A stretch of DNA of 64,000 nt, taken from positions 88,078 through 152,077 of the forward strand of contig NZ_CDBJ01000068.1 in NCBI RefSeq assembly GCF_000820045.1, in the 5' to 3' direction. The notes below the pieces were generated by a model. It saw nothing but the letters and a program-made list of their open reading frames with translations. It was not told the DNA's origin and ran no database searches. Positions 55,961 through 64,000 of this stretch are shown here, one piece after another. Source of the DNA: Aeromonas rivuli (GTDB lineage: Bacteria > Pseudomonadota > Gammaproteobacteria > Enterobacterales > Aeromonadaceae). Each line of letters opens with the position of its first letter. Position 1 is the first letter of the stretch. The position numbers and the translations under genes are program-made.

Positions 55961-56967
55961 TGAACATCGTCACCATCACCCTCAATCCGGCGCTGGATCT
56001 CACCGCCTCCCTCGACCAGCTGCAGGCTGGCGAAGTGAATCTGGTGCGTGACGCCTCCCTGCGTGCGGCAGGCAAGGGCATCAACGTCGCCATGGTGCTC
56101 AAGGATCTGGGCCGCGAGGTGGCCCTCACCGGCTGGCTCGGCGCCGATAATCAGCAAGCCTTCGTCGACCTGTTTGCCCAGAAGGGGCTGGAAGATCATT
56201 TCGTGCGGGTCCCGGGCAGCACCCGCATCAACGTCAAGGTCTCCGAGCGCTCGGGTCGGGTCACGGATCTCAACTTGCCGGGGCTCGATATCGCCCCCGA
56301 GGCCATCGCGACCCTCGATCTCTTGCTGGATGAGCTGGCCGAAAAGGCTGACTGGTTTGTACTGGCGGGCAGTTTGCCCAAGGGCGTCGAGACAGCGCAC
56401 GTCGCCCACCTCATCACCGCCCTCAAGCTGCGCGGCAAGCGGGTCATCTTTGACTGCAGCGGCGCGGCCCTGAGCGCCGGGATCAGCGCAGGCCCCACCC
56501 TGATCAAACCCAATCTGGAGGAGCTCAGTCAGTGGGCGGGCCGGCCCATCCGCACCCTCACTGAGCAGGCCGAGTGCGCCCGCGCCTTGCAGGCGCAAGG
56601 GGTGGGCCAGGTGGTGATCTCCAATGGCGCCGAAGGGGTGATCTGGTTTGGCGAAGCTGAAACCTGGCAGGCCAAGCCGCCACGGATGCCGGTGGTCAGC
56701 ACAGTCGGTGCCGGGGACTCCCTCGTAGCAGGCCTTGCCCATGGTCTGAGCCTGGGCTGGCCCATGGCGCAGACCCTGGGTCTAGCCACCGCCGTCTCGG
56801 CCCTGGCGGTGAGCCAGGTTGCGGTCGGTTTTGCGGATCAACAGCAACTGACCCCACTTCTTGAACAAATAACCATCACGCGACTGGATGACGACACCGC
56901 CATGGATAATCGGCAGGCAGCTTCCCAGGACGCGACACACCACACACCCACAGGAGATGCCCAATGA
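55960..56967 (+). CDS. fruK: 1-phosphofructokinase
   Basis: This 335-residue PfkB-family kinase makes fructose 1,6-bisphosphate from fructose 1-phosphate. It has [36 protein letters not shown] and the PfkB signature VVSTVGAGDSLVAGLAHG with catalytic Asp. E. coli FruK has 312 residues; here about 20-25 extra C-terminal residues are polar and His/Gln/Asp-rich (DNRQAASQDATHHTP). Both junctions overlap: TGATG with fruB and ATGA with fruA. Confidence 0.95.
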   Translation: MNIVTITLNPALDLTASLDQLQAGEVNLVRDASLRAAGKGINVAMVLKDLGREVALTGWLGADNQQAFVDLFAQKGLEDHFVRVPGSTRINVKVSERSGRVTDLNLPGLDIAPEAIATLDLLLDELAEKADWFVLAGSLPKGVETAHVAHLITALKLRGKRVIFDCSGAALSAGISAGPTLIKPNLEELSQWAGRPIRTLTEQAECARALQAQGVGQVVISNGAEGVIWFGEAETWQAKPPRMPVVSTVGAGDSLVAGLAHGLSLGWPMAQTLGLATAVSALAVSQVAVGFADQQQLTPLLEQITITRLDDDTAMDNRQAASQDATHHTPTGDAQ

Positions 56968-58697
56968 AAGCTATCTTGGTAACGGCCTGCCCGGCGGGCA
57001 TCGCCACCAGCTTCCTCGTCGCCAAACGACTCACCCAACAGGCAGAACAGGCCGGTTGGACGCTGATCGGTGACATCCACTCCACCATAGCGGCGCACAG
57101 CGCGCCGACGGCGACCCAGATTGCCGAGGCCGATCTGGTCATCGTCGCGGCCAGCGCACCGGTGGACTTGTCCGCCTATGAGGGCAAGCGACTCTATCGG
57201 GCCGAGATGGATGCCGCATTGCAAGATCCCGCCGCCGTGCTGGAGGCTGCCCGCGAGCGTGCCGAGCCCTATCACCATGTGGCGAGTGCAGTGGCTGCGG
57301 TTGCGCCTGCGTCAGCCAGCGCGGGCAAACGCATCGTTGCCGTCACCGCCTGCCCGACCGGGGTGGCCCATACCTTTATGTCCGCCGAGGCCCTGGAGAA
57401 TACCGCCAAACAACTCGGTTATGAGATCCGGGTCGAGACCCAAGGCTCGGTCGGTGCGCAAAATGCCCTGACTGCCGATGAGATAGCCGCCGCCGATCTG
57501 GTGTTCCTCGCCACCGACATCGAGGTGGACATGGCCCGCTTCGATGGCAAGCCGCTCTACCACACCAGCACAGGGGCTGCCCTCAAGAAGACCAAAGCTG
57601 AGCTGGACAAGGCGTGGACGCAGGCCAAGCCGTATCGCCACAGCGGCGGTGCAGTGGTCAAGAAAGAGGATAAGGCCGGTCCCTACAAGCATCTGCTGAC
57701 CGGGGTCTCCTTCATGTTGCCCATGGTGGTGGCAGGGGGGCTTATTATCGCCATCTCCTTCATCTTCGGGATTGAAGCGTTCAAGGAGGAGGGCACCCTG
57801 GCGGCGGCGCTGATGAAGATAGGCGGCGCCTCGGCCTTTGCCCTGATGATCCCGGTGCTGGCGGGCTATATCGCTTACTCCATCGCCGATCGCCCCGGTC
57901 TGGCACCTGGCATGATAGGCGGTATGCTGGCCAGCTCCCTGGGCGCCGGCTTCCTCGGCGGTATCGTCGCCGGTTTCCTGGCCGGTTACTGCGCCAAGTT
58001 CCTGAGTGACAAGGTGCGTCTGCCCGTGACTCTGGAGGCGCTCAAACCCATCCTCATCATTCCCCTGGTGGCGAGCCTGTTTACCGGTCTGGTGATGATC
58101 TATGTGGTTGGTGGCCCGGTGGCCGACATCATGAATGCCATGACCACCTTCCTCAATAACATGGGCTCGGCCAATGCCGTGCTGCTGGGGGTCATCATAG
58201 GTGCCATGATGTGCTTCGACATGGGCGGCCCGGTCAACAAGGCGGCCTACGCCTTCGGGGTCGGCTTGCTGGCCTCCAAGACCTATGCCCCCATGGCGGC
58301 GGTGATGGCGGCGGGCATGGTGCCTGCGCTGGGGATGGGGATTGCCACCTTCCTGGCCAGCAAGAAGTTCATCAAGACCGAACAGGAAGCGGGCAAGGCC
58401 TCCTTCGTACTGGGGTTGTGCTTCATCTCCGAGGGGGCCATTCCCTTTGCGGCCAAGGATCCGATGCGGGTCATCCCGGCCTGCATGGTGGGCGGTGCCC
58501 TGACCGGTGCCCTCTCCATGCTGTTTGCCTGTGAGCTGGTGGCGCCCCACGGTGGCCTGTTCGTGCTCTTCATCCCCAATGCCATCAGCCATGTGTGGCT
58601 CTACATTGTGGCCATCACTGCGGGTTCCCTGCTGACCGGGGTGAGTTACGCCATGCTCAAGCGTACCGAGGCACCGGCCAGCTTGGCCACGGCATGA
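56964..58697 (+). CDS. fruA: Fructose-specific PTS transporter subunits IIB'BC
   Basis: This 577-residue membrane permease has an N-terminal B' domain (about 1-100, AILVTACPAGIATSFLVAKRL) and then the functional B domain (about 110-215, VTACPTGVAHTFMSAEAL) with the phospho-accepting Cys. The IIC domain (about 230-570) has about nine helices (GVSFMLPMVVAGG; CFDMGGPVNKAAYAFG; FISEGAIPFAAKDP). It takes up fructose and phosphorylates it to fructose 1-phosphate. It is the last gene of fruBKA and is followed by a terminator. Confidence 0.96.
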   Translation: MKAILVTACPAGIATSFLVAKRLTQQAEQAGWTLIGDIHSTIAAHSAPTATQIAEADLVIVAASAPVDLSAYEGKRLYRAEMDAALQDPAAVLEAARERAEPYHHVASAVAAVAPASASAGKRIVAVTACPTGVAHTFMSAEALENTAKQLGYEIRVETQGSVGAQNALTADEIAAADLVFLATDIEVDMARFDGKPLYHTSTGAALKKTKAELDKAWTQAKPYRHSGGAVVKKEDKAGPYKHLLTGVSFMLPMVVAGGLIIAISFIFGIEAFKEEGTLAAALMKIGGASAFALMIPVLAGYIAYSIADRPGLAPGMIGGMLASSLGAGFLGGIVAGFLAGYCAKFLSDKVRLPVTLEALKPILIIPLVASLFTGLVMIYVVGGPVADIMNAMTTFLNNMGSANAVLLGVIIGAMMCFDMGGPVNKAAYAFGVGLLASKTYAPMAAVMAAGMVPALGMGIATFLASKKFIKTEQEAGKASFVLGLCFISEGAIPFAAKDPMRVIPACMVGGALTGALSMLFACELVAPHGGLFVLFIPNAISHVWLYIVAITAGSLLTGVSYAMLKRTEAPASLATA

Positions 58698-58739
58698 TCC
58701 CCAGAGCTCGGCCGCACCCGCGGTAACGATGCGTGATAA

Positions 58740-58765
58740 ACAAGGCGGCCCTGGGGCCGCCTTGT
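58740..58765 (+). terminator. Terminator after fruA
   Basis: Stem ACAAGGCGGCC/GGCCGCCTTGT (58740-58750, 58755-58765) has a 4-base loop, 42 bases after the stop. Confidence 0.85.
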
Positions 58766-58830
58766 CTATTTGAGGGGAGAGAAGCCCTCATGGAGAGCGA
58801 CGGATGTCGCCACTGCGCAGCAGCCTCGGG

Positions 58831-59076
58831 TCAGAAGTCCCAGCCTTGTTGCTGCGGCGCTTGCTCTGGCTCCTGAGCTTTGCGCAGGGCAGCCAGGACC
58901 CGGGCCTTGCGTGCCCGGCACAGCCGCATCACATCCTGCTGTTGATCCGGACTCATGGTCAGCCAGTTGAAACGCTCTTCCCTGCTGCGAAAGCATCCCT
59001 TGCAATAGCCCTTGTTGTTTGCCTGACAGACCCCGATACAGGGGCTCTGCAGGGGGAAGATCTCGAGCTGTTCCAT
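58831..59076 (-). CDS. DUF1289 family protein
   Basis: This 81-residue protein starts MEQLEIFPLQSPCIGVCQ at ATG 59076. Four Cys (SPCIGVC and GYCKGCFR) form the DUF1289 zinc/metal-like motif (YdhL type), followed by FNWLTMSPDQQQDVMRLC, which is the family's W..MS.E....V... pattern. The reading frame is open upstream to 59253 but without this homology. The function of the family is unknown. It is convergent with fruA. Confidence 0.88.
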   Translation of the reverse strand: MEQLEIFPLQSPCIGVCQANNKGYCKGCFRSREERFNWLTMSPDQQQDVMRLCRARKARVLAALRKAQEPEQAPQQQGWDF

Positions 59077-59524
59077 CCATGACCTCGCACACCTTGTCCC
59101 TCTGTTATAACCCAAATGATGGGCCTTTGGAAAAATCCCTGTGCGCCGGCAGAGGCGGTGTTTGCTCATTTGCTGAGGGCCAATCGAGGGGGAGATCAAG
59201 GGGGCGGCTGTCGTCACCACCATATGGCCAGGCACTTGCGTACACCCGATCACTCCATCTTGCTGTCACCGGGTCATCAGGTCATCCGATTGCCGGTCGC
59301 CCTCATCGCACCCTGGCAGTTGGATCAATCAGCGGTATTGTTTAATTTAAGGGGCCAACAGGGCCTTTGTTTTTGTATGATAGCGCCGCCTGCTGATGCG
59401 CTGCGGACATGGCAGCGCGGCGGCTGTGGGCGAGAGGCGGAGCCAAGCTGGTATCCGTCGCGGCCTTTGGTTGCATTCATCACCATTTTCATGGTGTTAG
59501 CGTTTTTCGGTTAGATGAGGATAT
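59077..59524. other. Gene-free region upstream of mltA
   Basis: No real gene is seen in these 448 bases. A 132-codon plus-strand frame (59116-59514) is Pro/His/Arg-rich without a ribosome site and was rejected. An AT-rich part around 59340-59380 (TATGAT at 59376) may hold the mltA promoter. Confidence 0.4.
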
Positions 59525-60676
59525 ATGAAAAAACACGCGTACTGGCTGACTGCCGCTGTGGTTGGGTTGGCCGGTTGTGCGGGCAACCCTGAACCTGCCA
59601 AGGTGCCCCAGAAGAAGTCCGAAGCCAGATGCTTTCTGAACTGCGAGGTGCCAGAAAATCTGGGCAAGCAGTATCTGGATGGTACCCTGCCAGATGATCT
59701 GGTGCGGGTGGAGCGCGTCAACAGCCAGCAGGGGTCGGATTTCAGCAAGTTCGGCCCCCAGAGCCGGTTGGTGCTGGAGCGCTCCGGCAAGATGACCCGC
59801 CGTTACGGCGAGCTCTATCGCCAGCTCTCCCGCTGGGTCGCGCAGGGTGGCAACCCGGCCCTGATCACCCAGTACGGCATCAGCCTGGCCCAGCTTGGCG
59901 GCGCCGATCGACAGGGGAATGTGCTGTTCACCGGCTACTATTCTCCGGTACTGGAAGTGCGCCACCGGCCGGACAGTGAGTTCAAATACCCCATCTACGC
60001 CATGCCCAACTGCGCCGGACGCTGCCCGAGCCGGGCCCAGATCCATCAGGGGGCGCTGGCCAACCGTGGGCTGGAGCTGGGCTACAGCAAATCCCTCATC
60101 GACAACTTCCTGATGGATGTGCAGGGGTCTGGCTTCGTGCACTACGGGGACGATGATCGCCTGCAATATCTGGGCTACAGCGGCAAGAATGGTCACGGCT
60201 ACGTCAGCATCGGTCGGGTGTTGATCGATCGGGGCGAAGTGCCCAAGGCGCAGATGTCCCTCAAGGCCATCAAAGATTGGGCCAATGCCCAGCCGGAGGC
60301 CGGGGTCATGGAGCTGGTGGAGCAGAACCCCTCCTATGTCTTCTTCGAACGGCGCCCCACCAATGATGTGGTCGGGGCGGCAGGCATTCCGCTGTTGCCC
60401 ATGGCGGCGGTGGCGGCCGACAAGACCCTGCTGCCGATGGGCACGCCCATACTGGCGGAAGTGCCGCTGCTGGATCTTGAGGGCAACTGGACCGGCAAGC
60501 ATCAGCTGCGCCTGCTGATTGCGCTGGACGTGGGGGGGGCGGTCAAGAAGGGGCACCTGGATCTCTACCATGGCATGGGGGAGAAGGCCGGGGTGGCCGC
60601 CGGTCACTACAAACATTTTGGCCGGGTCTGGAAGCTGGGCCTCAGACAGGGGCCCACTGCCGCTCCCTGGCTCTGA
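59525..60676 (+). CDS. mltA: Membrane-bound lytic murein transglycosylase A
   Basis: This 383-residue outer-membrane lipoprotein has signal MKKHAYWLTAAVVGLAGCAG with lipobox LAGC (Cys about 18). The MltA domain has VLFTGYYSPVLEVRH and SYVFFERRPTNDVVGAAGIPLLP, and the 3D domain near the end has LLIALDVGGAVKKGHLDLYHGMGEKAG with the catalytic Asp. It cleaves peptidoglycan, forming 1,6-anhydro ends. The ribosome site is AGGAT before ATG. Confidence 0.94.
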   Translation: MKKHAYWLTAAVVGLAGCAGNPEPAKVPQKKSEARCFLNCEVPENLGKQYLDGTLPDDLVRVERVNSQQGSDFSKFGPQSRLVLERSGKMTRRYGELYRQLSRWVAQGGNPALITQYGISLAQLGGADRQGNVLFTGYYSPVLEVRHRPDSEFKYPIYAMPNCAGRCPSRAQIHQGALANRGLELGYSKSLIDNFLMDVQGSGFVHYGDDDRLQYLGYSGKNGHGYVSIGRVLIDRGEVPKAQMSLKAIKDWANAQPEAGVMELVEQNPSYVFFERRPTNDVVGAAGIPLLPMAAVAADKTLLPMGTPILAEVPLLDLEGNWTGKHQLRLLIALDVGGAVKKGHLDLYHGMGEKAGVAAGHYKHFGRVWKLGLRQGPTAAPWL

Positions 60677-60725
60677 TCGCGCGGGCATCCTGGCTTGTCG
60701 CCAGATGCTGAGTTGAGTCATGCTG

Positions 60726-60752
60726 AAACCGCCGCATCTCGGCGGTTTTTTT
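60726..60752 (+). terminator. Terminator after mltA
   Basis: Stem AAACCGCCG/CGGCGGTTT (60726-60734, 60740-60748) is followed by TTTT. Confidence 0.9.
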
Positions 60753-60823
60753 CATCCCATCATTGGCAACAGCGCCCCTCAGGGGTGAGCCTATGATCAA
60801 GCCCATCACGGCAGGAGAGCCCT

Positions 60824-61591
60824 ATGCAGAGACGTTGCCACGTGCGAGTGAGCCTCTGGTTGACCATGTCACTGGCGGTGCTGGTAGTCGCCCCGGTACG
60901 GGGGGAGGTGAAGGTGATCACCGTCTTTGAACCGGAGGGGTTGATACACACCTTGCGTGAACTCAATCCGAGTCTCGGGGTGAGTGCCATGGGTAACCAG
61001 CTGGTGCTCAGCGGCACCCCAGAGCAGCTCGCGGAGGCGGAGCAGCTGGTGGCGCGCCTCAACCAGCCACCGCAGATGCTGCTCATCGAGTGGCGGGTCT
61101 CCCAGCAGCGCGATAGTCAGGGGGCGGCCCTGGGGGCCAGACAGGGTCGCAGTGGTGATTGGCAGGGGGGAGGCGCCTTGGAGCAAGGCAGTGAACAGGG
61201 CCAGCAAGCCTGGCAGGTTCGCGGCCTGTCGGGGCGACCCGTGCTGTTGCAGATGGGCAGTTATCAGCCGGTCAGCCTCTATCGCTGGCGCGGGGGCAAG
61301 GTCACGGCGCTGCTGCCCATCGTCAATGGCCTCTATGCCAGCGCGACCCTGGTCGGTGACAACGTGCTGATCCGGCTCTCCAGCGAGCAGACCAGTTTGC
61401 GCCAGGGATTACCGGAGCGGGGACAGAGCGATACGGAGCTGAATGTCGCCCCTGGGCAGTGGGTGGAGGTGGGAGGGTTGGCCAACAGCCAGCAGCGTCA
61501 GGGGACGGAGATAGGGACGACCTCGGGGGCCGGGATCCGCCAGGAGCACCAGCAGCAGACCCTCGCCATCCGGGTGACGCCGGTCAACTAG
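60824..61591 (+). CDS. Periplasmic secretin N-domain-like protein
   Basis: This 255-residue protein has an N-terminal hydrophobic signal (about 1-27, LTMSLAVLVVAPVRG). Residues 40-85 resemble a secretin N-domain fold (LRELNPSLGVSAMGNQLVLSG, then AEAEQLVARLNQPPQMLLIEW, as in type II/III secretin N1-like repeats). It then has a Gln/Gly/Ser-rich segment and ends with VAPGQWVEVGG and LAIRVTPVN, as in the central part of secretins. No outer-membrane secretin barrel is present, so it is a stand-alone, partial secretin-like protein. The role is unknown. Confidence 0.6.
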   Translation: MQRRCHVRVSLWLTMSLAVLVVAPVRGEVKVITVFEPEGLIHTLRELNPSLGVSAMGNQLVLSGTPEQLAEAEQLVARLNQPPQMLLIEWRVSQQRDSQGAALGARQGRSGDWQGGGALEQGSEQGQQAWQVRGLSGRPVLLQMGSYQPVSLYRWRGGKVTALLPIVNGLYASATLVGDNVLIRLSSEQTSLRQGLPERGQSDTELNVAPGQWVEVGGLANSQQRQGTEIGTTSGAGIRQEHQQQTLAIRVTPVN

Positions 61592-61671
61592 TCTCACCCG
61601 CCCGGGCAACCCTATGCTGATCTGTCCTGTCGGGGCTGATCAGGGCGCTGTCCTGACTCGATGGCGCGCTC

Positions 61672-62145
61672 TCAGTCATTGGCTATATGGGGCTTGTCCG
61701 CCGCGTACTCGCGCAGTTGACGACTCTTGAGCAGATACCAGAGGCACCAGAGGCTGGCGATCAGCACCAGGGCGTTGGCCCAGCTAAATTGCCAACCCAG
61801 GCTCACCAGGGCATGACATTGGATGATGAGCCCGGTCAGGGCCGAACTGAGCAGCAGGCTGGGACTCAAGCGCCGCAGGCGAGCGCGCCACCCCTGGGGG
61901 TTGGCAAAGGTGCCACCACAGGCCAGCAGGGCCAGCAGCGCGGGCAGGTCGGTGAGCAGGCTCACATAGAGACTCCAGCGCTCCGGGTAGAGCAGGGCCA
62001 GGATGTCGCTTCCCCCCTGACGGCTGGCGCCGGCCATCACGAACAACCAGACGGAGCGGGTCAGCAGCAGGCTGATGGGCCAGAACCAGAGCGGCGGGCG
62101 CAACTGACCGTGATCATCGTAACGGTGTTCGGGATAGAGAGTCAT
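61672..62145 (-). CDS. DUF2919 (YfeZ-like) inner-membrane protein
   Basis: This 158-residue protein from ATG 62145 begins MTLYPEHRYDDHGQLRPPLW, the pattern typical of DUF2919 starts. It has about four hydrophobic segments (WFWPISLLLTRSVWLFVMAG; LLTDLPALLALLACGG; SLLLSSALTGLIIQ; ALVLIASLWCLWYLL). There is no clear ribosome site, and the frame is open to 62211. The function of the family is unknown. Confidence 0.75.
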   Translation of the reverse strand: MTLYPEHRYDDHGQLRPPLWFWPISLLLTRSVWLFVMAGASRQGGSDILALLYPERWSLYVSLLTDLPALLALLACGGTFANPQGWRARLRRLSPSLLLSSALTGLIIQCHALVSLGWQFSWANALVLIASLWCLWYLLKSRQLREYAADKPHIAND

Positions 62146-62266
62146 GGAGGAGGAGAAGGCCGCAATGGATAAATGATGCAACAGATATGGGGGCTGAGAC
62201 CCGCCTTGCAAGAGGAGAAAGTGAAAAAGCCCGGGGGATAGCGGCCAGGGGCGTCCATCAACACCA

Positions 62267-62285
62267 AGGGGGCCCTGGGCCCCCT
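62267..62285 (-). terminator. Hairpin after corA
   Basis: AGGGGGCCC/GGGCCCCCT (62267-62275, 62277-62285) lies 29 bases past the corA stop. The minus-strand tail is T/G-rich, so it is a weak terminator. Confidence 0.55.
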
Positions 62286-62313
62286 CGTACCATAGCGCCC
62301 TGTTCGGCGCGCG

Positions 62314-63261
62314 CTACAGCCAGCCTTTGCGTTTGAAGAAGAGCCCGGTGCCGAGGGACGACATCACCATCAGCACCAGGGACATCTGATAGCCATATTC
62401 CCACTGCAGTTCCGGCATGCGGCCGAAGTTCATGCCGTAAATACTGGCGATCAGGGTCGGCGGCAGGAAGATGACCGCGGCAACCGAGAAGATCTTGATC
62501 ACCTTGTTCTGCTCCAGATTGGTCACCCCCATGGCGGCCTCGAGCTGGAAGTTGATCTTGTCGAACAGGAACTGGGTGTGGGGCAGCAGAGACTCTACGT
62601 CGTGCAACATCTCGTCGATCCACTTGTTCTGCTCATTGGTCATCTTCTGGCGCAGACTGCGCTTCAAGAAGCGCAGGGCACGCCGGGTATCGTGCAGGGA
62701 GAGGCGGATCTGGCCGTTGGCCTCTTCCTGGGCCATCAGCTCCTTGAGCATGGCGTTGATCTGATCGGGCTCGAAGATCTGATCGGCGGTATTTTCCAGG
62801 GTCTTGTAGCCATCTTCGATGAGATCGGAGAGGTATTCGACCTTGAGGTTTTGCACCTCAAGCAGGACATCCAGGGCATCTTCCACCTCCAGTCTGTCCT
62901 GGCGCATATAGTGGCGCATCAGCCGTACCAAGCCGATATCGTCCTCGCGGATGCTGATCAGCAGGTTGTTGCGCAGGGTAAAGGAGACATGGACACCCTT
63001 GGTGTCACGGCCGATCCGCTGGGGAAACAGGGAGTGGATATGCAAACCATCCGTATCCCAGTAGAAACGAGCAGAAGCCTCGATGTCATCGAGCTCCTCT
63101 TTGTCGGGGACCTCTTCCAGAAAGAGTCCCGTCAACCATTCTCGCTCCGCCGCGTCAGGCTTGTAGGCATCGAGCCAGACGGTGTTGTCGGGCAGGATAT
63201 CGTCAGGGCCGAGCGTGACGATGTCGAGCACCTTGTTATTGAGGATGTAGGCGGTGATCAT
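62314..63261 (-). CDS. corA: Magnesium/cobalt transporter CorA
   Basis: This 315-residue protein starts MITAYILNNKVLDIVTL. A large soluble N-terminal domain (about 1-250) with the long helix KTLENTADQIF and acidic segments precedes two transmembrane helices (about 255-315). The hallmark YGMNF (GMN) motif follows the first helix, in FLPPTLIASIYGMNFGRMP, and the C-terminus is basic (KRKGWL). It forms a pentameric channel for Mg2+ uptake. A single gene with no operon partners. Confidence 0.95.
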   Translation of the reverse strand: MITAYILNNKVLDIVTLGPDDILPDNTVWLDAYKPDAAEREWLTGLFLEEVPDKEELDDIEASARFYWDTDGLHIHSLFPQRIGRDTKGVHVSFTLRNNLLISIREDDIGLVRLMRHYMRQDRLEVEDALDVLLEVQNLKVEYLSDLIEDGYKTLENTADQIFEPDQINAMLKELMAQEEANGQIRLSLHDTRRALRFLKRSLRQKMTNEQNKWIDEMLHDVESLLPHTQFLFDKINFQLEAAMGVTNLEQNKVIKIFSVAAVIFLPPTLIASIYGMNFGRMPELQWEYGYQMSLVLMVMSSLGTGLFFKRKGWL

Positions 63262-63461
63262 CTGTCCCCCTTAAAGTCTTGGGTTATCAGGGATGGTTGA
63301 ACAGGTTCATGCGGCTTCGATCCCAAGAAGGGGATCGTATGAAGCATAGCGGGGCCGATGGGCAACCTGACTGCGGCGAACTATACAGGCGCTCGCCGCC
63401 ATTGTCAGGGCTTATTCAGCTGATATTCATCCCGTTTGTCCAGAAAACGCCCCTGGTCGGA

Positions 63462-64000
63462 TCACATATTGGGGTAGTTGGGGCCAGAGCCCCCCTGAGG
63501 GGGAGTCCAGATGATGTTTTGGCTAGGATCCTTGATATCACAGGTCTTGCAGTGGATGCAGTTGGCGCTGTTTATCTGCAGATGGGGTTGTTCATCCACC
63601 GTCACCAGCTCGAACACTCCGGCCGGGCAGTATCGCAGCGCGGGCTCGGCCCAGGTGGGCAGATTGACCTCGACCGGGATGCGCGCATCCTGCAATCGCA
63701 GGTGACAAGGCTGATCTTCATCGTGGCTGGTGTTGGCCAGATAGACGGATGAGAGCTTGTCAAAGCTGAGCACCCCGTCCGGTTTTGGGTATGAGATGGG
63801 TTGGCAGCGATTGGCCGCCTTGAGGGCGCGGTAATCGTCACCCTTGTCCAGCCATTGCAACGGGGATTGCCCCTTGAATAACCGCTGCTCCAGCCAATTG
63901 AAGGCGCCACCTAGCCAGGGACCCGCGCCGTGCAAGGCGGCGCCGAAGTTGCGGGCCCCCTTCAGATCCGCGCCAAGCCAGCTGGCCGCCAGGGCCGCGC
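63462..64000 (-). CDS. Electron transfer flavoprotein-ubiquinone oxidoreductase, C-terminal part
   Basis: The frame is open to the window end, so the gene is cut at its 5' side (about 179 residues remain). The part seen has VYLANTSHDEDQPCHLRLQD, then the ferredoxin-like 4Fe-4S cluster segment: CPAGVFELV and NCIHCKTCDIKDPSQNIIW. These are the C-terminal Fe-S ligands of ETF-QO, which passes electrons from ETF to ubiquinone at the membrane during acyl-CoA oxidation. The presence of fadD in the same region is consistent but not linked. Confidence 0.9.
   Translation of the reverse strand, partial: AALAASWLGADLKGARNFGAALHGAGPWLGGAFNWLEQRLFKGQSPLQWLDKGDDYRALKAANRCQPISYPKPDGVLSFDKLSSVYLANTSHDEDQPCHLRLQDARIPVEVNLPTWAEPALRYCPAGVFELVTVDEQPHLQINSANCIHCKTCDIKDPSQNIIWTPPQGGSGPNYPNM

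Noticed and set aside
59116..59514. 132-codon plus-strand frame before mltA
   Set aside because: No ribosome site, composition unlike protein (Pro/His/Arg-rich), no domain; kept as part of the gene-free region.

Overview
The window looks like a chromosomal segment of a high-GC gammaproteobacterium, most probably Aeromonas. This rests on the protein sequences, on E. coli-like gene neighbourhoods (tsaB-slp-fadD-rnd, ybaN-apt-dnaX-ybaB, smrB/prmB-aroC) and on a complete his operon with a His-rich leader. The genus is an inference, because no database was searched.

Layout. 1-1.6 kb: a truncated glycine-zipper envelope protein and two small paralogous genes of unknown function. 1.8-9.4 kb (minus strand): the full histidine operon hisLGDCBHAFI, with a classic attenuator and a terminator; an unexpected 26-codon frame sits between hisB and hisH. 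9.5-17.2 kb: a small unknown gene, the YoaA-type helicase, tsaB, slp, an alpha/beta hydrolase, fadD and rnd. 17.3-18.8 kb (minus): a DksA/TraR zinc-finger protein and dusC. 19-23.5 kb: ybaN, apt, dnaX, ybaB. 23.6-28.1 kb: a methyltransferase, a secreted family 19 chitinase and three small enzyme-like genes. 28.3-32.7 kb: smrB, divergent from prmB-aroC, then rhlE.

The most remarkable part is 32.8-51.7 kb, an accessory contact-dependent inhibition (CDI) island. A two-partner transporter (CdiB) is followed by a 3831-residue CdiA-like exoprotein whose C-terminal toxin is paired with a small membrane immunity protein. Downstream lie two orphan toxin modules. Each begins with a copy of the CdiA pre-toxin region, so each could recombine onto CdiA, and each has its own immunity gene: a TNT/ADP-ribosyltransferase-like toxin with a 78-residue partner, and an HNH/NUC-type nuclease with a SUKH partner. 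An AT-rich block inside CdiA looks like an exchanged receptor-binding domain. Two transposase remnants and a RES-Xre toxin-antitoxin pair close the island.

51.9-64 kb: a TyrP-like aromatic amino acid permease; the fructose regulon (cra divergent from fruBKA, with two Cra operators between them); a DUF1289 protein; mltA; a secretin-N-like periplasmic protein; a DUF2919 membrane protein; corA; and the 3' part of an ETF-ubiquinone oxidoreductase gene that runs off the window.

The housekeeping operons are tightly packed with overlapping stop/start codons and well supported terminators. The CDI island is the clearest site of exchange, because its toxin, immunity and receptor-binding parts are visibly more AT-rich than the surrounding genes.
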